A stretch of 64,000 nt of DNA from Sporisorium sorghi (lineage: Eukaryota > Basidiomycota > Ustilaginomycetes > Ustilaginales > Ustilaginaceae): contig JALCCG010000006.1 in assembly GCA_023212695.1 (NCBI GenBank), positions 124,001 through 188,000 on the forward strand, given 5' to 3'. The notes under the pieces were generated by a model. The model had not been told where the DNA came from. It saw only the letters and a program-made list of their open reading frames with translations, and did no database searches. The position numbers and the translations under genes are program-made. Shown here piece after piece: positions 25,213 through 34,440 of this stretch (its first letter is position 1; every line of letters starts with the position of its first letter).

Positions 25213-26685
25213 ATGACATTTCAAGATTTAAATATATCCCCTGTAATTCTTAAGGCTTTAGCGAAGGAGAATTACAAGGAGCCAACGCCGATCCAGGCTC
25301 AGGCGATTCCGGCTGTGCTGGCCGGCAGAGACTTGCTGGGCTGTGCCCAGACCGGAACAGGAAAAACAGCTGCTTTTTCGGTACCCATGATCCAGTTATT
25401 GAACGAACAACCCCCTAAACCGGGCATGGCGCGACGCATTCGTGCATTGGTATTGTCGCCGACCCGGGAGCTTGCCCTGCAAATTTCGGATAACGTCAAG
25501 GCCTACAGCCAGTTCACGAAATTGCGTTCTACCGCTATTGTTGGCGGCGTTTCGCAGAAGACGCAGGAACGGGCGCTCCAGCAAGGTGCGGACATCCTGA
25601 TTGCGACCCCGGGCCGACTGCTGGATCTCATGAATCAGAAGCGTATCGATCTGCAGCATGTGGAGATTCTGGTGCTGGATGAGGCTGACCGTATGCTGGA
25701 TATGGGTTTTATCCATGACGTGAAACGAATTATCTCCAAAATGCCGAGCAAAAAGCAAACGCTCTTCTTCTCGGCCACGATGCCTGCGGAGATCACCCAG
25801 CTTGTAAAAACATTGCTGCAGAATCCCGTAAAAGTTGAGATCACACCGGTATCTTCTACGGCTGAACGAATCAAGCAATCGGTGTATCTGCTGGAAACCG
25901 GGAATAAACAGAAGCAATTGAATGAGCTGATGAAGGATCCATCCATCGTGTCCGCATTGGTCTTTACTCGTACGAAGCGTGGCGCTGACCGAGTTGTGCG
26001 CGATCTGACCAAGGTGAATATTACGGCACAAGCCATTCACGGCAACAAATCCCAGGTCAGCCGCCAGACGGCATTGAAGAATTTCAAGAGCGGGGAGACC
26101 CGGGTGCTGGTGGCGACGGATATCGCCGCCAGAGGCATCGACATTGACGAATTGTCGCATGTCATTAACTTTAATCTTCCTAATATCCCGGAAACGTACG
26201 TTCACCGGATTGGCCGCACAGGGCGTGCGGGCCTTAGTGGGACGGCGATTTCGTTCTGCGAAGTGGACGAGATTCCTTTTCTCCGCGATATTGAAAAACT
26301 CATCGGAAAGTCCATTCCCGAGGTTAAAGATCATGACTTTCCGATGTCGAGTTCATTAAGATCCGCCAAGGTGGACCGTTCCCCGAAATCGGGCTCAGCA
26401 AGACCGGGCAATGCCAAGTCGGCGGTGGCCAGACCTGCTAAGCCAAAGGGTGATGCAGCCCGCAAACCGAAGGCTGACACGGCACGCAAGCCGAAGCCGG
26501 ACGCAGTGCGCCATTCGAGCACGGATACCGCGCGTAAACCCAAGGTGGACGCAGTTAGTAATCCGTATTCAGAGATGGCACGTAAGCTAAAGGCGGAAGT
26601 AACGAATAAGCCCAAGGATGGCCAAGCCCGTAAACGCAGGTCTGAAGGATTCAACAAAGGCAGCAAGGCAGGCAGAACCTCGTAA
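25213..26685 (+). CDS. DEAD-box RNA helicase, RhlE/CshA-like, with Lys/Pro-rich tail
   Basis: A 490-residue ATP-dependent RNA helicase. Motifs run in order: Q motif [10 protein letters not shown], Walker [34 protein letters not shown], the SAT motif [17 protein letters not shown] and [10 protein letters not shown]. The core ends near residue 375. The tail of about 115 residues holds degenerate repeats of the form TARKPKxDAV and is strongly basic, suited to RNA binding. The ATG at 25213 has AAAGGAG 5 nt upstream. Such helicases work in ribosome assembly, RNA decay and cold adaptation. Confidence 0.95.
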   Translation: MTFQDLNISPVILKALAKENYKEPTPIQAQAIPAVLAGRDLLGCAQTGTGKTAAFSVPMIQLLNEQPPKPGMARRIRALVLSPTRELALQISDNVKAYSQFTKLRSTAIVGGVSQKTQERALQQGADILIATPGRLLDLMNQKRIDLQHVEILVLDEADRMLDMGFIHDVKRIISKMPSKKQTLFFSATMPAEITQLVKTLLQNPVKVEITPVSSTAERIKQSVYLLETGNKQKQLNELMKDPSIVSALVFTRTKRGADRVVRDLTKVNITAQAIHGNKSQVSRQTALKNFKSGETRVLVATDIAARGIDIDELSHVINFNLPNIPETYVHRIGRTGRAGLSGTAISFCEVDEIPFLRDIEKLIGKSIPEVKDHDFPMSSSLRSAKVDRSPKSGSARPGNAKSAVARPAKPKGDAARKPKADTARKPKPDAVRHSSTDTARKPKVDAVSNPYSEMARKLKAEVTNKPKDGQARKRRSEGFNKGSKAGRTS

Positions 26686-26761
26686 GAGGAGTTGACGATT
26701 GACGGATGAGTTTATGCAGGCGTTCCCGCTATTCCACAATCATCCTAAACAGAAGAACAAG

Positions 26762-26803
26762 AAGCACCCGTTCCCTTCATTGAAGTGGACGGGTGCTTTT
26801 ATA
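26762..26803. terminator. terminator between helicase and methyltransferase genes
   Basis: Stem AAGCACCCG/CGGGTGCTT followed by TTT. The genes on both sides converge here. Confidence 0.85.
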
Positions 26804-26819
26804 TTCGAAATGGTATGTA

Positions 26820-27551
26820 TTACGCATTCTTTCTTCCCACAAGAAACAGGAACAACGGAATTCTGAGCCTGCGCTCATAGGTTTCGTCGTTCGTAAAATT
26901 CTCTCGCACCGGCTTGGACTCTCGAAGCTGTTCGACGATAAAGCCGGCTTTCTGCATCGCTCGGAAGTAAGCCTCGACGCTACGATGGTATTTATGAACG
27001 GTGCCGCCGAGCCATTGTTGTTCGCGGTAGCCCTCGTTAAAGTAATGGTCCACCACCCAGTTGGTTCTTGTACCCGATGGCTGAAGGGTGGAGGTGATGA
27101 CGGGATGCTCGACGGAGAAGATCAACCGGCCGCTTGGCTTCAAGGTCTGATGAATGCAGCGGAAGACATGCTCAATATCCTGAAGGTAATGAATGGCAAG
27201 TCTGGACAGCACCAGATCGTAGGCATCTGGCGGGTACGTATAATCCTCTATCATCGTGTGCACTACGGTACCGTTGCTGTAAGCTGCAAGTGAACTTGAG
27301 GCGGCTTCGACCATATTGCGGGAACCCTCGATGCCGACATAAGTGGAACAGCCCTTATCCAGCAGCTCGGCGCCATACCCGGCATCTCCGCACCCGAGGT
27401 CCAAAATATGCTGATCGGAGATATCCCCGAGCAGCTGCGAGATGACGGGCTTCTCTAACGTATCGTTGGCGTTCTCCTGCCATTGCCTCCGCAACATGTA
27501 CTTCTCGAAGTTACTTTCGTTATCGTAAAATTCTGATCCGCGATAGCTCAT
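26820..27551 (-). CDS. class I SAM-dependent methyltransferase
   Basis: A 243-residue protein with a Rossmann-like SAM-binding core: motif I HILDLGCGDAGYGAELLDKG, the acidic end of strand 2 in YVGIEGS, and DLVLSRLAIHYLQDIEHVF, typical of methyltransferase domain families 11/25. The C-terminal part (VEHPVITS... with HKYHRSVEAYFRAMQKAGF) matches small-molecule methyltransferases. AAGGAGG lies 5 nt before the ATG at 27551. The substrate is unknown. Confidence 0.9.
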   Translation of the reverse strand: MSYRGSEFYDNESNFEKYMLRRQWQENANDTLEKPVISQLLGDISDQHILDLGCGDAGYGAELLDKGCSTYVGIEGSRNMVEAASSSLAAYSNGTVVHTMIEDYTYPPDAYDLVLSRLAIHYLQDIEHVFRCIHQTLKPSGRLIFSVEHPVITSTLQPSGTRTNWVVDHYFNEGYREQQWLGGTVHKYHRSVEAYFRAMQKAGFIVEQLRESKPVRENFTNDETYERRLRIPLFLFLVGRKNA

Positions 27552-27780
27552 AAGTACCTCCTTCAAAATATCTTCCTGGATCTACCATGGTGTATGGTAA
27601 CATATCGGAGGGTGGTATAAACCATATTCCGGAAAAAAAGTTAAGAGCGAAGCGACTAACAAGTTAGAGTAAACACGCGCATTCCATGTTGACTTTAGAA
27701 TAACACGCGTCATAGAATCTGATAAGAACACAATTACGAGTAAGCGTCATGATCGAAAAAATGACAGATAGCGAGAGTGA

Positions 27781-28428
27781 ATGATGAAAATTCAAAAGAT
27801 AAAGAATAGAAGCGTTTTGTTTACCAACCATATCCCCTCGGGATGGGATTTAAATGTCCAGCTTATTATGGGAGACCGGAATAATTACATCATTGATACG
27901 GGTCTGGGATCTTTGAACATCGAACCAGTTAAAGAATACATAAAGCACGACCACAAGCCCATCATTGTGATCAATACACATCATCATTGGGATCATATAT
28001 GGGGGAATGGTTCGTTCCGGGACTGCACCATCGTATCTCACAAGCTATGCAGGGACATGATGGATTCCGGCTGGGAAGACATGATCCAGAAAAACAAGAG
28101 ATTCATTCAGGGTGAAGCAGAATTGGTCCTTCCCAATCTGACATTCGATAACGAATTATATTTCCCTGAGGACCATATACGAATCATGTATACGCCAGGA
28201 CATACTGTGGATTCCATAAGTGTACTGGATGAAGCGGACAAGGTGATCCATGTTGGCGATAACGTCGGAGACTCCATGGATGAGATCATTCCAAGCCTAT
28301 ATGTAGACAAGGAAATTTATATTCGGACACTGCTGAACTATAAAGAAATGGATTTTGACACTTGTATATCGGGTCATAATACCGTTTTGGATCAGCAGAT
28401 CATAGAACAGATATTGAGCAAGCTTTAG
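27781..28428 (+). CDS. metallo-beta-lactamase fold hydrolase
   Basis: A 215-residue protein with the metal-binding motif NTHHHWDHIWGN (HxHxDH, residues about 60-71), the third His in YTPGHTVDS, the bridging Asp in VIHVGDNVGDS, and the last His in ISGHNTVL. This is a complete dinuclear metal site, as in glyoxalase II-like and quorum-quenching type hydrolases. The substrate is not clear. ATGATG allows a start at 27781 or 27784. Confidence 0.9.
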   Translation: MMKIQKIKNRSVLFTNHIPSGWDLNVQLIMGDRNNYIIDTGLGSLNIEPVKEYIKHDHKPIIVINTHHHWDHIWGNGSFRDCTIVSHKLCRDMMDSGWEDMIQKNKRFIQGEAELVLPNLTFDNELYFPEDHIRIMYTPGHTVDSISVLDEADKVIHVGDNVGDSMDEIIPSLYVDKEIYIRTLLNYKEMDFDTCISGHNTVLDQQIIEQILSKL

Positions 28429-28462
28429 GAAAACCGGGCAGCTCTGCAGTGCACTAGTAAAT

Positions 28463-28510
28463 AACCGAGTGAGAAAAAGGGGGGAATCCCTCGTTATCAC
28501 TCGGTTTTCT
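28463..28510 (+). terminator. terminator of the MBL hydrolase gene
   Basis: Arms AACCGAGTGA (28463-28472) and TCACTCGGTT (28497-28506) followed by TTCT, with a 24-nt G-rich loop. Confidence 0.8.
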
Positions 28511-28800
28511 AGTATCCGTCAATGCGTTTGGATTTTGATTGTCGGTTGCCTCACCGCGTCCGGGTATGAAGATCGCGCGGATAAAGCTGTTCGGAAGCAG
28601 GCGGATGAAGCTTGGCATCGAATGATTCCTCCTATCGGAAACTTGGGTTGGGCCGATTGTGAGATAAACCGAATTTATTGCCCGCCTTTTTTAACAGTAG
28701 AGAGTTCGCCTTATGTTGGATGATGGTGACCTCAATCTGACCGGTCATGCAGCTATGAGCCTTATCAAGGATTCACAAGGATTAATGGGTTAAGGAGGTG
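28511..28800. other. intergenic stretch with a weak coding scrap
   Basis: A frame at about 28524-28670 reads VWILIVGCLTASGYEDRADK and then WHRMIPPIGNLGWADCE, possibly the remains of a small lipoprotein. It lacks a start and a ribosome binding site of its own. Nothing else is evident. Confidence 0.3.
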
Positions 28801-28808
28801 CCAATTCC

Positions 28809-29354
28809 ATGAAAAAAATATACGTCGTGCGGCATTGCCAAGCGGAGGGACAAGCTGCGGATGCTCCGTTAACCAGGGAGGGGGTCCGGCAATCGCATGC
28901 GCTTGCGGAATTTCTGTCCGACAAAGGGATAGACCATATGGTTTCGAGCACTTATCGCAGAGCCTATGACACCATATCGCCTTTGGCGGATCGCATGGGC
29001 ATACAGATTAAACGGGACGAGAGGCTAATGGAGAGAGTTCTATCGGGCAAGAACGTTCCTGCATGGCGCGAGATGTTGCGCAGAACCTATGATGATATGG
29101 ACCTGTGTTATGAGGGCGGAGAATCCAGCAACAGGGCGATGAATCGTGCGGTTCGTGTAGTGGAGGAGATATTGCAGAGTCCCAGCCAAAATGCCGTCAT
29201 CGTGTCACATGGCAATCTGATCTCGCTCCTGTTGAAGTATTACGATAACCGAATCGGTTTCCGAGAGTGGGAGGCTCTGTCCAACCCTGACGTGCACCAG
29301 CTTAGCTTCCAACAATCAGATGTTCCGGATATACACCGAATATGGAGCCCTTAA
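28809..29354 (+). CDS. histidine phosphatase family protein
   Basis: A 181-residue protein of the phosphoglycerate-mutase-like superfamily. It has the catalytic motif VVRHCQAEGQ (RH near residue 8), PLTREGVRQSHALAEFLSDK, STYRRAYDTISPLAD, and the second catalytic His in VIVSHGNLISLLL. These are phosphomonoesterases or mutases acting on small phosphorylated molecules. AAGGAGG precedes the ATG. No operon partner suggests its substrate. Confidence 0.92.
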   Translation: MKKIYVVRHCQAEGQAADAPLTREGVRQSHALAEFLSDKGIDHMVSSTYRRAYDTISPLADRMGIQIKRDERLMERVLSGKNVPAWREMLRRTYDDMDLCYEGGESSNRAMNRAVRVVEEILQSPSQNAVIVSHGNLISLLLKYYDNRIGFREWEALSNPDVHQLSFQQSDVPDIHRIWSP

Positions 29355-29578
29355 CGGCAGGCACGAAGCCATGTATGTAAAAAAGAATTCATAAGCATTT
29401 ATTCCCTATATTTGGCGGCACGCCTTCCTCTATAATGGAATTGCACAGGTATAGCAGCGCGTGAATCCTAAAGATCAGACTTCATATAACAAAGGTGAAG
29501 CGCATTGTGGACGAGCTATATATGTGTATGGGTTCGCAAGATCATTAGAGAGATTATGAAATAAAGGGGATATGAATC
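29355..29578. other. intergenic region, promoter of the zinc-ribbon gene
   Basis: No ORF and no clear terminator for the phosphatase. AAAGGGGAT lies before the ATG at 29579. Confidence 0.35.
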
Positions 29579-29767
29579 ATGGCCAAAACCAAACGGGGCC
29601 GCGCACTATGGAACATGCCATCACGCGGTCGCGGCACATGCCCGGTATGCAGCACATCGCGCATTAAGCTGCTCTACGTTGCCAACAAGTCTGACGGCAC
29701 GGCGCTTAAGGTATGCAAGAGATGCCAAAATGCCGATCAGAGCAGAGTAGACGCGGCGGTTGTGTAA
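29579..29767 (+). CDS. small zinc-ribbon protein, unknown
   Basis: A 62-residue basic protein with two CxxC pairs, CPVC (residues 21-24) and CKRC (residues 41-44), around an RIKLLY strand. This arrangement forms a rubredoxin-like zinc ribbon. Its size and basic N-terminus (AKTKRGRALWNMPSRGRG) resemble small ribosomal or RNA-binding proteins. I cannot name the family. It is monocistronic, between a promoter region and a terminator. Confidence 0.7.
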   Translation: MAKTKRGRALWNMPSRGRGTCPVCSTSRIKLLYVANKSDGTALKVCKRCQNADQSRVDAAVV

Positions 29768-29838
29768 GCTGGGACGCAGCGATTAGCCGCAGTGTGCAAA
29801 TCAGGCCGAGTGCCGAGTAACAACTGGAGTCATTAGAG

Positions 29839-29873
29839 ACCCGTTCCTTCGATAGAAGGGCGGGTTTCTTAGT
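29839..29873 (+). terminator. terminator of the zinc-ribbon gene
   Basis: Imperfect stem GACCCG...CGGGTT with inner CCTTC/GAAGG, followed by TTCTTAGTTTT. Confidence 0.75.
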
Positions 29874-29931
29874 TTTGCTATTGAAGCCTATTTATCATGG
29901 ATAGGTTTACATTTTATTCCTCATGGTTTAA

Positions 29932-29961
29932 CATCTAATTTAACGATTGATAAATTAGATG
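29932..29961. promoter_or_regulatory. palindromic operator of the ArsR-type regulator
   Basis: Arms CATCTAATTTA (29932-29942) and TAAATTAGATG (29951-29961) are perfect complements around 8 nt, with outer TTAAC/GTTAA. The site is 35 bp upstream of the regulator start, as expected for autorepression by an ArsR-family dimer. Confidence 0.75.
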
Positions 29962-29995
29962 GTTGTTAAATTATTTAGGGAGCTGAGGATTGGCT

Positions 29996-30601
29996 ATGCA
30001 ATTGGACAAAGTGGTCAGTTATCATAAAGCGCTGGCGGACCCGACCCGAATCAAGATGCTCATCCTGCTTGCCGAAGGGGAGTTGAACGGACAGCTTCTG
30101 GCTGAGAAGATTGGCGTCACACCGGCGACGATCACCCATCATGCTGCCAAGCTGCGGGAAGCGAGTCTCATTAATGAGCGCAGGGACAAGAACACGATCT
30201 TTTTTTCGCTGAATGATTATTTTATTAGAAATACCGCGACGGCGACGGAAAACCTGATCTATCAAAGAGTACGTTCAACTGGCGGCTCGGAGCGTGTGTT
30301 GGATGAGGATCAACGGATGAAGGATTCCGTTATGAAGAGCTTTTTCACTTCCGATGGGAAATTGAAGAGTATTCCTGCCCAACTGAAGAAGAAACTCATC
30401 GTGCTCACGCATATGGTATCTCAGCTTGAAAAGGAACGAAAGTACAGTGAGAAGGAGATCAATGAGTTTATCAAGGGCTATCATGAGGATTTTGCGACCC
30501 TTCGCCGAGAGTTCATCATGCACCATTTCATGTTCAGGAATGACGGGGTGTATGAGCTGAATCCACAAGAAATGTGGGCAAGGTGGGAGGATTTATCGTG
30601 A
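29996..30601 (+). CDS. ArsR-family winged-helix regulator with DUF2087 domain
   Basis: A 201-residue regulator. The N-terminal winged helix (residues 5-70) reads KALADPTRIKMLILLAEGEL, then VTPATITHHAAKLREASLI. The C-terminal half (SDGKLKSIPAQLKKKLIVLT, YSEKEINEFIKGYHEDFATL, RREFIMHHFM) is the DUF2087 domain that often follows such HTH domains. No CxC metal motif is seen, so it is unlikely to sense arsenic or cadmium. The ATG at 29996 is preferred over the TTG at 29990 on spacing. The next gene overlaps its stop, so the regulator probably controls both. Confidence 0.9.
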   Translation: MQLDKVVSYHKALADPTRIKMLILLAEGELNGQLLAEKIGVTPATITHHAAKLREASLINERRDKNTIFFSLNDYFIRNTATATENLIYQRVRSTGGSERVLDEDQRMKDSVMKSFFTSDGKLKSIPAQLKKKLIVLTHMVSQLEKERKYSEKEINEFIKGYHEDFATLRREFIMHHFMFRNDGVYELNPQEMWARWEDLS

Positions 30602-31236
30602 CCACGGTTGGCATTTTGGGAGTGATTCATGACGAGGGGCTGAGGCAGAAGTACAACTTGACCCTGGATGTCATCAAGGAGCTCATTCTTGAGTTCGAAC
30701 CGGATGTTATTTGTGGAGAGGTCCTTCCGAGCAGTTGGGAGCAGTACCAGCAGGACAGCTCCCATCGTGGATACTGGGGTGAGCCAGCCAGCGAGTATTG
30801 GGATTTGATCTTTCCGTTATGCGAAGAGAAGAAATATGAGTTCGTGCCGATCGATTGGGTAGAGCTTGATGTGTGGAACGATTTTGACCCTTTTCACAGT
30901 TACGGCGAGCTGCAAAAGCAGCAGTTAAATGCCGAGCTGGATGAGTGGTTTGAGCGGCAGCTGTCGACTTGGGCATCGGGTCCGATTCCTCTAAATTCAG
31001 CAGCGTACGATCGGGTTACGAAGGAGAAGTATGAATGGCTGGAGCGAATCAATCCGCAGGCCCATCTACTCAGGTGGGTATGCCGGCATCTGATCATGAA
31101 TCAGCGAATCAAGAATGCTATTGGGCAGCATGCGGGAAAACGGCTATTATGTATTGTAGGCGCAGACCATAATCATGCGCTGTATGAAGGGCTGGCCCCG
31201 GTAAAGGATATCCAGCTGGTATATCCGCTGAGGTAA
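30598..31236 (+). CDS. conserved protein of unknown function, in operon with the ArsR-type gene
   Basis: A 212-residue cytoplasmic protein starting at a GTG that overlaps the regulator stop (GTGA). GGGAGG lies about 8 nt upstream. Notable parts are TTVGILGVIHDEGLRQKYNL, EFEPDVICGEVLPSSWEQYQ, YEFVPIDWVELDVW and a C-terminal LLCIVGADHNHALYEGL. The alternating beta-alpha pattern and GADHNHAL recall TraB/ChaN-like folds, but only weakly. Its function is unknown, and the operon suggests the regulator responds to its substrate. Confidence 0.6.
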   Translation: MTTVGILGVIHDEGLRQKYNLTLDVIKELILEFEPDVICGEVLPSSWEQYQQDSSHRGYWGEPASEYWDLIFPLCEEKKYEFVPIDWVELDVWNDFDPFHSYGELQKQQLNAELDEWFERQLSTWASGPIPLNSAAYDRVTKEKYEWLERINPQAHLLRWVCRHLIMNQRIKNAIGQHAGKRLLCIVGADHNHALYEGLAPVKDIQLVYPLR

Positions 31237-31246
31237 GGCGCGGCCA

Positions 31247-31350
31247 GTGCAAGTCCCTTAGGGGGTCTTGCAGGCTCCAAAGGCGCGCTCGCGGCTCGCG
31301 CAAGTCCCATAAAGGGACTTGCAGCTCCGAAAAGAGGCGCTCGAGCCGGC
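31247..31350. repeat. two tandem hairpin repeats of about 52 bp
   Basis: Copies at 31247-31297 and 31298-31350 share the order GTGCAAGTCCC or GCGCAAGTCCC, a loop, GGGxCTTGCAG, GCTCC, and then GGCGCGCTCG or GGCGCTCGAG. Each forms its own stem (GCAAGTCCC/GGGACTTGC in copy 2). No ORF covers them. They may be a REP-like element or part of the 3' UTR of the preceding gene. Confidence 0.6.
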
Positions 31351-31604
31351 AAAAACAACAAGAGTCAAGGAGCTGTTTATCGCTTGGGGGCAACTTCATA
31401 GAGAAAGGAATCGAGCTAGGCTGCGCAAGTGACGACTCGGCGGGGGTATTGTGGATCGCTGTCTGTGACCATTGGGCTGGGCCAAATGTGCCATATGATG
31501 CGGATCTATGGAAACTTTACCAAAAATGGTACAAGTCTATTATAGGTTCTAACAAATTTGTTACATCCTACTTGCGCTATGACGATATTATAGAATAATA
31601 TGAA
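31351..31604. other. intergenic stretch without a gene
   Basis: No ORF of note. A 14-bp palindrome TAACAAATTTGTTA lies near 31549-31562, and an AT-rich TATTATAGAATAAT follows, which could be a promoter for the short transcript ending at the next terminator. Confidence 0.4.
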
Positions 31605-31642
31605 AGAGCGCGGCTTTCATAGTGGAAAACCCGCGCTTTTTT
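31605..31642 (+). terminator. orphan terminator-like hairpin
   Basis: AGCGCGG (31607-31613) pairs with CCGCGCT (31631-31637), followed by TTTTT. No gene lies directly upstream on the plus strand, so it may end a small RNA starting near 31590 or earlier. Confidence 0.6.
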
Positions 31643-31802
31643 GCTATCTAACTTGCCTGAGTACCTCCTTATCGGAAGCCCCCCCTTTAAGAGAGTGTAA
31701 TGACGAGTAAGGCCGGCATGCCTTAAGTTCGACAGGCTTGAGATGCGCATTTTTATACTTTCCATGTATAATAGAAGAAATCATTCAAATAGGAGCTAGG
31801 AA

Positions 31803-32378
31803 ATGAAAAAGCTAGGAAGAAACGATCTATGTCACTGCGGAAGCGGCAAAAAGTACAAAAGATGTTGTCTTGAAAGAGATGAACGCACGGTTTACGGTAA
31901 AGTCATCCAGTTCCCTGGTGCGAAAGCAGCAGAGCCTAAGCTACAGGTCGATCAATTGCAACAGATGATTAACGACAAGCTGGGGTGGATGGACTGGAAC
32001 GACGATGAGCATCGCGAGCTTGCAGAGTCCGTGTTTCCTCAGATTTGCAAGGATTACGAATTGCAGGATGAGCAGCAGCTGTTTCAAGTGTTCAGTCTCT
32101 TGATGGTCTGGAACAGCTTCTCCAGAGAAGCCAATCCGAAGTACCGCAAACAGGGCGGATATGCAAGTGCGTTAGAATATATAGTAACCTCATCGCTGAA
32201 CATTTCCACGACGAAGGCTGATATTGCGAAGAAGCACGAGGTTTCCGTCGCCACGTTGACGCGCAACAGCGGTCAGATTCAAGACTTTATGGATGGAGTA
32301 GCGGCATCCGGTGACGACGCGAACGTCGACGATGAAGAATCCAATGGGGAAGACAAGGACTTGTCCCTGGGACACTAG
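31803..32378 (+). CDS. SEC-C zinc-motif protein
   Basis: A 191-residue protein. An N-terminal SEC-C motif (GRNDLCHCGSGKKYKRCC, residues 4-21) binds zinc and is also found at the C-terminus of SecA. A helical domain follows (LGWMDWNDDEHRELAESVFP), then a region with EYIVTSSLNISTTKADIAKK, HEVSVATLTRN, which resembles a helix-turn-helix. The acidic tail may be disordered. The zinc motif suggests binding to ribosome, SecB-like partners or nucleic acid; the role is not established. Confidence 0.8.
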   Translation: MKKLGRNDLCHCGSGKKYKRCCLERDERTVYGKVIQFPGAKAAEPKLQVDQLQQMINDKLGWMDWNDDEHRELAESVFPQICKDYELQDEQQLFQVFSLLMVWNSFSREANPKYRKQGGYASALEYIVTSSLNISTTKADIAKKHEVSVATLTRNSGQIQDFMDGVAASGDDANVDDEESNGEDKDLSLGH

Positions 32379-32436
32379 AATTCGCTTAAAATGAAATCGA
32401 ATTGAATGCGGATTCCTCGCATTCCGGTATATAGCT

Positions 32437-32466
32437 GTGGTCGCTCCAATGGGAGCGGCCACTTTG
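32437..32466 (+). terminator. terminator after the SEC-C gene
   Basis: Stem GTGGTCGCTCC/GGGAGCGGCCAC with a short loop, then a weak TTTG tail. Confidence 0.65.
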
Positions 32467-32552
32467 CGTTGAATAAGCCAAGCTGATCACATGAAGGCAC
32501 TGGATATTACAATCTGATCACCTATGGTGGATTCGAGTGATCAGCACAACCT

Positions 32553-32993
32553 TTACCCCCTTCGTGCCCCTGTCAGCATCCAGCCCAGGGCAAGGCCATA
32601 CGCCAGATGCCCGGTCAGCCAGAACGCCAGGGCGGCGAGGTCGGACAACGCCGGTGTGCGAACGGACAACGCCGTGGTGGGGAACAGAAGAAGTCCAACG
32701 GCAAGACAGACCAGGATAACAAAAGACATGCTGCGTTTACGAGACCATGCTTTTTGCTGCAGGAAGAGGGTTAGAGCCATGCTCAGCAGGACGGAGATTA
32801 GAAGGTGCAGCATAAACTCGGTGAGATCGGATAGCTGCAGTTCCTTCAGGACAGGCACGTAATCAACGTTCAGGAGCAGCGTGTAGACTTTGTATGAGGT
32901 GAAATGCTCTACCATATTCAAGATCAGTCCAAGGATGATACCGGCGGCAATGCCTGCCCAGACCAATTGGGTAAACCTGTACTTACGCCACAT
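32553..32993 (-). CDS. four-helix membrane protein, YqhR-like
   Basis: A 146-residue protein with four hydrophobic helices (after a start at MWRKYRFTQLVW). The segments are AGIAAGIILGLIL, FMLHLLISVLLSMALTLFL, SFVILVCLAVGLLLF and LTGHLAYGLALGWML. The order and the closing HLAYGLALGW resemble the YqhR family of Bacillus, with modest certainty. The ATG at 32993 is chosen because AAAGGGGG lies about 10 nt upstream; an in-frame start at 33059 is less likely. Convergent with the SEC-C gene. Confidence 0.6.
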   Translation of the reverse strand: MWRKYRFTQLVWAGIAAGIILGLILNMVEHFTSYKVYTLLLNVDYVPVLKELQLSDLTEFMLHLLISVLLSMALTLFLQQKAWSRKRSMSFVILVCLAVGLLLFPTTALSVRTPALSDLAALAFWLTGHLAYGLALGWMLTGARRG

Positions 32994-33148
32994 GAGCGAC
33001 ATTCCCCCTTTAGTTGCCATTGTATAACACTCGTCTATTGGAGTGAAACGAATCTTCACAGTAGAATAAGAGCGAAGCTGACTACGCGGGGAAGGGCAAT
33101 GAACATAATCAGATAACCTAATATACTAGCCTGGTCGCCAACACCACT

Positions 33149-34440
33149 ATTTCACGAGTAACCCTGGTTCGTGCCGCTGTCCTCGACATATTATCGGACT
33201 CTAGATCCGCTATTTACCCCAATTATGCCCGTTTTTTGAATTTTGCGGACTCAGGATCCCTTATTACCTCATAAAACAGCTAATTTACCGACTCATATCA
33301 CAAATAACGCATCTCATGTCCGTTAATCTCAAAAGTAACACTTTTCTAGCAAAATAACGTATCCTCTGTCCGTTAGCGCAAGAGTAGCATGCCCACCACC
33401 GCCATCAAACCACCATAACCATAACCACGACTACCACCATCACCACCACGACTACCACCATTTCAGCGCAGCGGAATTTCTTCAGATGGTCCACGGCGTT
33501 ACGAAGGTGCAGCCATCCGGAATGGGCGTGAGCTCTGCTGATTTCACGAGTAACCTTGGCTCTTGGCGATGTCTTCGACATATTAAAGGACATCAGATCC
33601 GCTATTTGTCTCATTTAGTCCCTTTTTTGAATCTAACGGACTCAGGATTCCTTATTTCCTCATAAAACAGCTAATTTACCGACTCATATCACAAATAACG
33701 CATCTCATGTCCGTTAGTCTCAAAAGTAACACTTATATAGCAAAATAACGTATCCTCTGTCCGTTAGCGCAAGAGCAGCATGCCCACCACCACCATCAAA
33801 CCACCATAACCATAACCATAACCATAACCATAACCATAACCATAACCATAACCATAACCATAACCATAACCATGAAATAACCACCATCACACTACCACCA
33901 TTACAGCGCAGCAGAATTTCTTCAGATGATCCACGGCGTTACGAAGGTGCAGCCATCCGGAATGGGCGTGAGCTCTGCTGCGCCAATACCACTATTTCAC
34001 GAGTAACCTTGGCTCTTGGCGATGTCTTCGACATATTAAAGGACATCAGATCCGCTATTTGCCTCATTTAGTCCCTTTTTTGAATCTAACGGACTCAGGA
34101 TTCCTTATTACCTCATAAAACAGCTAATTTACCGACTCATATCACAAATAACGCATCTCATGTCCGTTAATCTCAAAAGTAACACTTTTATAGCAAAATA
34201 ACGTATCCTCTGTCCGTTAGCCCCAAGAGCAGCATGCCCACAACCATCACAACCATCATAACCATCATAATCATCATAACCATCATAATCATCACAAACC
34301 CCCGGTATTATCGTAGATCCAGGTGAGTTGATTGTGCCCACACCCACACCCATAACCATCACGACTACCACCATTTCAGCGCAACGGAATTTTTTCAGAT
34401 GATGCACGGCGTTACGAAGGTGCAGCCATCCGGAATGGGT
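33149..34440. repeat. triplicated tandem repeat, units of about 390-450 bp
   Basis: Three units start at 33149, 33541 and 33994, each opening with TTCACGAGTAACC. They continue through CGACATATTA, CGGACTCAGGAT, CTAATTTACCGACTCATATC, TAACGTATCCTCTGTCCGTT and a variable CCA-rich microsatellite. Each closes with GGCGTTACGAAGGTGCAGCC and ATCCGGAATGGG. Units 2 and 3 are closer to each other than to unit 1. No credible ORF is present. The microsatellite differs in length and motif among the units and explains the length differences. Confidence 0.9.
33804..33869. repeat. CCATAA hexanucleotide microsatellite, 11 perfect copies
   Basis: Eleven uninterrupted copies of CCATAA inside unit 2 of the triplicated repeat. 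Units 1 and 3 have mixed ACCATA, CCATCA and CATAATCAT runs at the same place. Slippage is the likely origin. Confidence 0.95.

Noticed and set aside
33405..33614. Minus-strand ORF ending in a long Val/Met run
   Set aside because: Low-complexity translation of the CCA-rich microsatellite, without a ribosome binding site.
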